A stretch of DNA of 5,817 bases. Origin: CAZWRK01 sp964635875 (GTDB lineage: Bacteria; Pseudomonadota; Gammaproteobacteria; Burkholderiales; Aquaspirillaceae). The notes below the pieces were generated by a model. That model did not search any database. It was not told where the DNA came from and worked only from the letters and a program-made list of their open reading frames with translations. This document shows, in pieces, positions 4,357 through 5,817 of this stretch (position 1 is the stretch's first letter; every line of letters begins with the position of its first letter). The position numbers and the translations under genes are program-made. The stretch is from NCBI GenBank assembly GCA_964635875.1, contig CAZWRK010000200.1:1-5817 (forward strand), given 5' to 3'.

Positions 4357-5817
4357 GTGCTAGAAGCCTACCGCCAGCATGCAGCAGAACGCGCAACTTT
4401 AGGAATTCCTCCGTTGCCCCTGAACGCCAAACAGACAGAAGATCTGGTTGAATTGCTGAAAAACCCGCCCCAAGGCGAAGAAGACTTCCTCGTAGAACTG
4501 ATTACCCATCGCGTGCCGCCGGGTGTTGACGATGCAGCAAAAGTGAAGGCCTCTTTCTTGGCTGCCGTTGCTGAAGGCTCGGTGTCTTCCCCTCTGATTT
4601 CTCGTGAAAAAGCAACTGAGCTGCTCGGTACCATGCTTGGTGGTTACAACGTGAAACCGTTGATCGATTTGCTCGACGACGCACAAGTGGGTGAAATCGC
4701 TGCGGCTGCACTGAAAAAAACCTTGTTGGTTTTTGATTCTTTCCATGATGTTCAGGAAAAAGCCACTCAAGGTAACGCTAACGCCAAGTCGGTGATCGAG
4801 TCTTGGGCGAATGCAGAATGGTTCACCTCGCGTGAGCCTGTTGCAGAAAAAATCACCGTGACTGTTTTCAAAGTCCCAGGTGAAACCAACACTGATGATT
4901 TGTCTCCTGCGCCGGATGCAACCACCCGCCCTGATATCCCGATGCACTATCTGGCGATGTTGAAAAACACCCGCCCAGATGCAGCCTTCAAACCAGAAGA
5001 AGACGGCAAGCGCGGCCCGATGCAGTTCATTGAAGACCTGAAGAAAAAAGGTCACCTCGTTGCCTACGTTGGCGATGTGGTCGGTACAGGTTCTTCGCGC
5101 AAATCCGCAACTAACTCTGTGGTTTGGGCGACCGGCCAAGATATTCCGTTTGTACCGAACAAGCGTTTTGGTGGCGTCACACTCGGTGGTAAAATTGCAC
5201 CAATCTTCTTCAACACTCAAGAAGACTCTGGCTCTTTGCCGATTGAAGTTGATGTTTCCAAGCTCGAAATGGGCGATGTGATCGACATCTACCCGTATGA
5301 AGGCAAAATCGAAAAAGACGGTCAGCTTGTCGAAAACTTCAGCCTCAAATCTGACGTTCTGCTTGACGAAGTGCGCGCCGGTGGTCGGATTAACCTGATT
5401 ATCGGTCGTGGCTTGACTGCGAAAGCACGCGAAGCTTTGGGCTTGCCGCCGTCAACCGCATTCCGCCTGCCGAAGAACCCTGCTGATAGCGGCAAGGGCT
5501 TCTCTCTGGCTCAAAAAATGGTCGGCCGTGCCTGTGGTTTACCTGAAGGCCAAGGTGTTCGCCCAGGGACGTACTGCGAACCGAAAATGACTACTGTAGG
5601 CTCGCAAGATACTACTGGTCCGATGACCCGTGACGAGCTGAAAGACTTGGCTTGCTTGGGCTTCTCTGCTGATTTGGTCATGCAATCCTTCTGCCACACT
5701 GCAGCTTATCCGAAGCCTGTTGACGTTAAGATGCACAAAGAGCTGCCAGCGTTCATTTCGACGCGTGGCGGTGTCTCTCTGCGTCCGGGTGATGGTGTGA
5801 TTCACTCTTGGTTGAAT
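4357..5817 (+). CDS. acnB: Aconitate hydratase B (bifunctional aconitase / 2-methylisocitrate dehydratase), N-terminal 487 codons
   Basis: AcnB is the main TCA-cycle aconitase in many proteobacteria, converting citrate to isocitrate with a [4Fe-4S] cluster; it also handles 2-methylisocitrate, and its apo form can bind mRNA. The visible part matches E. coli AcnB throughout. Residues 1 to about 160 are the HEAT-like domain special to AcnB (LVELLKNPPQGEEDFLVELITHRVPPGVDDAAKVKA, ELLGTMLGGYNVKPLIDLLDDA). The swivel domain follows, with TVFKVPGETNTDDLSPAPDA and the substrate-site GTGSSRKSATNS (G243 to R248). The core then starts, with GRGLTAKAREALGLP, QDTTGPMTRDEL (from Q417) and SFCHTAAYPKPVD (from S444). 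The frame is open to the edge. About 56 percent of the usual 865-residue length is present, so the three cluster Cys residues near the C-terminus are not visible. It starts at GTG and has its own promoter and structured leader. Confidence 0.98.
   Translation, partial: MLEAYRQHAAERATLGIPPLPLNAKQTEDLVELLKNPPQGEEDFLVELITHRVPPGVDDAAKVKASFLAAVAEGSVSSPLISREKATELLGTMLGGYNVKPLIDLLDDAQVGEIAAAALKKTLLVFDSFHDVQEKATQGNANAKSVIESWANAEWFTSREPVAEKITVTVFKVPGETNTDDLSPAPDATTRPDIPMHYLAMLKNTRPDAAFKPEEDGKRGPMQFIEDLKKKGHLVAYVGDVVGTGSSRKSATNSVVWATGQDIPFVPNKRFGGVTLGGKIAPIFFNTQEDSGSLPIEVDVSKLEMGDVIDIYPYEGKIEKDGQLVENFSLKSDVLLDEVRAGGRINLIIGRGLTAKAREALGLPPSTAFRLPKNPADSGKGFSLAQKMVGRACGLPEGQGVRPGTYCEPKMTTVGSQDTTGPMTRDELKDLACLGFSADLVMQSFCHTAAYPKPVDVKMHKELPAFISTRGGVSLRPGDGVIHSWLN

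Noticed and set aside
4134..4451. 105-codon plus-strand open frame crossing the acnB leader
   Set aside because: It runs through the promoter, hairpins and acnB start in another frame, with no ribosome site and no recognisable protein sequence.
4399..5220. 273-codon open frame on the minus strand
   Set aside because: It is antisense to acnB, whose plus-strand frame is conserved throughout; the antisense translation shows no family motif.
1..5817. Defence island, CRISPR array, prophage or transposon
   Set aside because: All genes are common housekeeping families, spacing is compact, and there are no spaced repeats, integrase, transposase or target-site duplications visible.

Overview
The window looks like core chromosome of a Gram-negative bacterium, most likely a betaproteobacterium and perhaps one of the Neisseriales. 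That placement is inferred from the compact yciB-yciI-bolA-parvulin cluster, the exported periplasmic parvulins and the base composition, which is close to balanced GC/AT. No species can be named from the sequence alone. I see no mobile element, tRNA, rRNA, CRISPR array or phage gene.

Left block (1-1110, minus strand): a YdjM-type membrane-bound putative metal hydrolase (DUF457) is followed 37 nt later by sbcD, the nuclease subunit of the SbcCD complex, which runs off the left edge. They probably share a transcript starting in the divergent region 1111-1273.

Middle block (1274-4023, plus strand): yciB (inner-membrane envelope/septation protein), yciI (small stand-alone YCII-domain protein), bolA (Fe-S/monothiol-glutaredoxin partner family) and two tandem exported parvulin-type peptidyl-prolyl isomerases. 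The first three genes overlap by 1 and 4 nt. The next gaps are 42 and 19 nt, and a very strong intrinsic terminator (4046-4092) closes the block. Together they form a likely five-gene operon with a cell-envelope and protein-folding theme.

Right block (4357-5817, plus strand): the first 487 codons of acnB, aconitate hydratase B of the TCA cycle, truncated by the window. It has its own predicted sigma-70 promoter (TTCACA-N17-TAAAAT) and a leader of about 155 nt. Four back-to-back inverted repeats occupy the promoter -10 and leader, including a 15-bp-arm hairpin at 4275-4306.

The gene content is ordinary and I do not see an undescribed multi-gene system. The items most worth a second look are the inverted-repeat array before acnB, the asymmetric active sites of the two parvulin paralogues, and the very short predicted leaders of the divergent yciB and ydjM transcripts.
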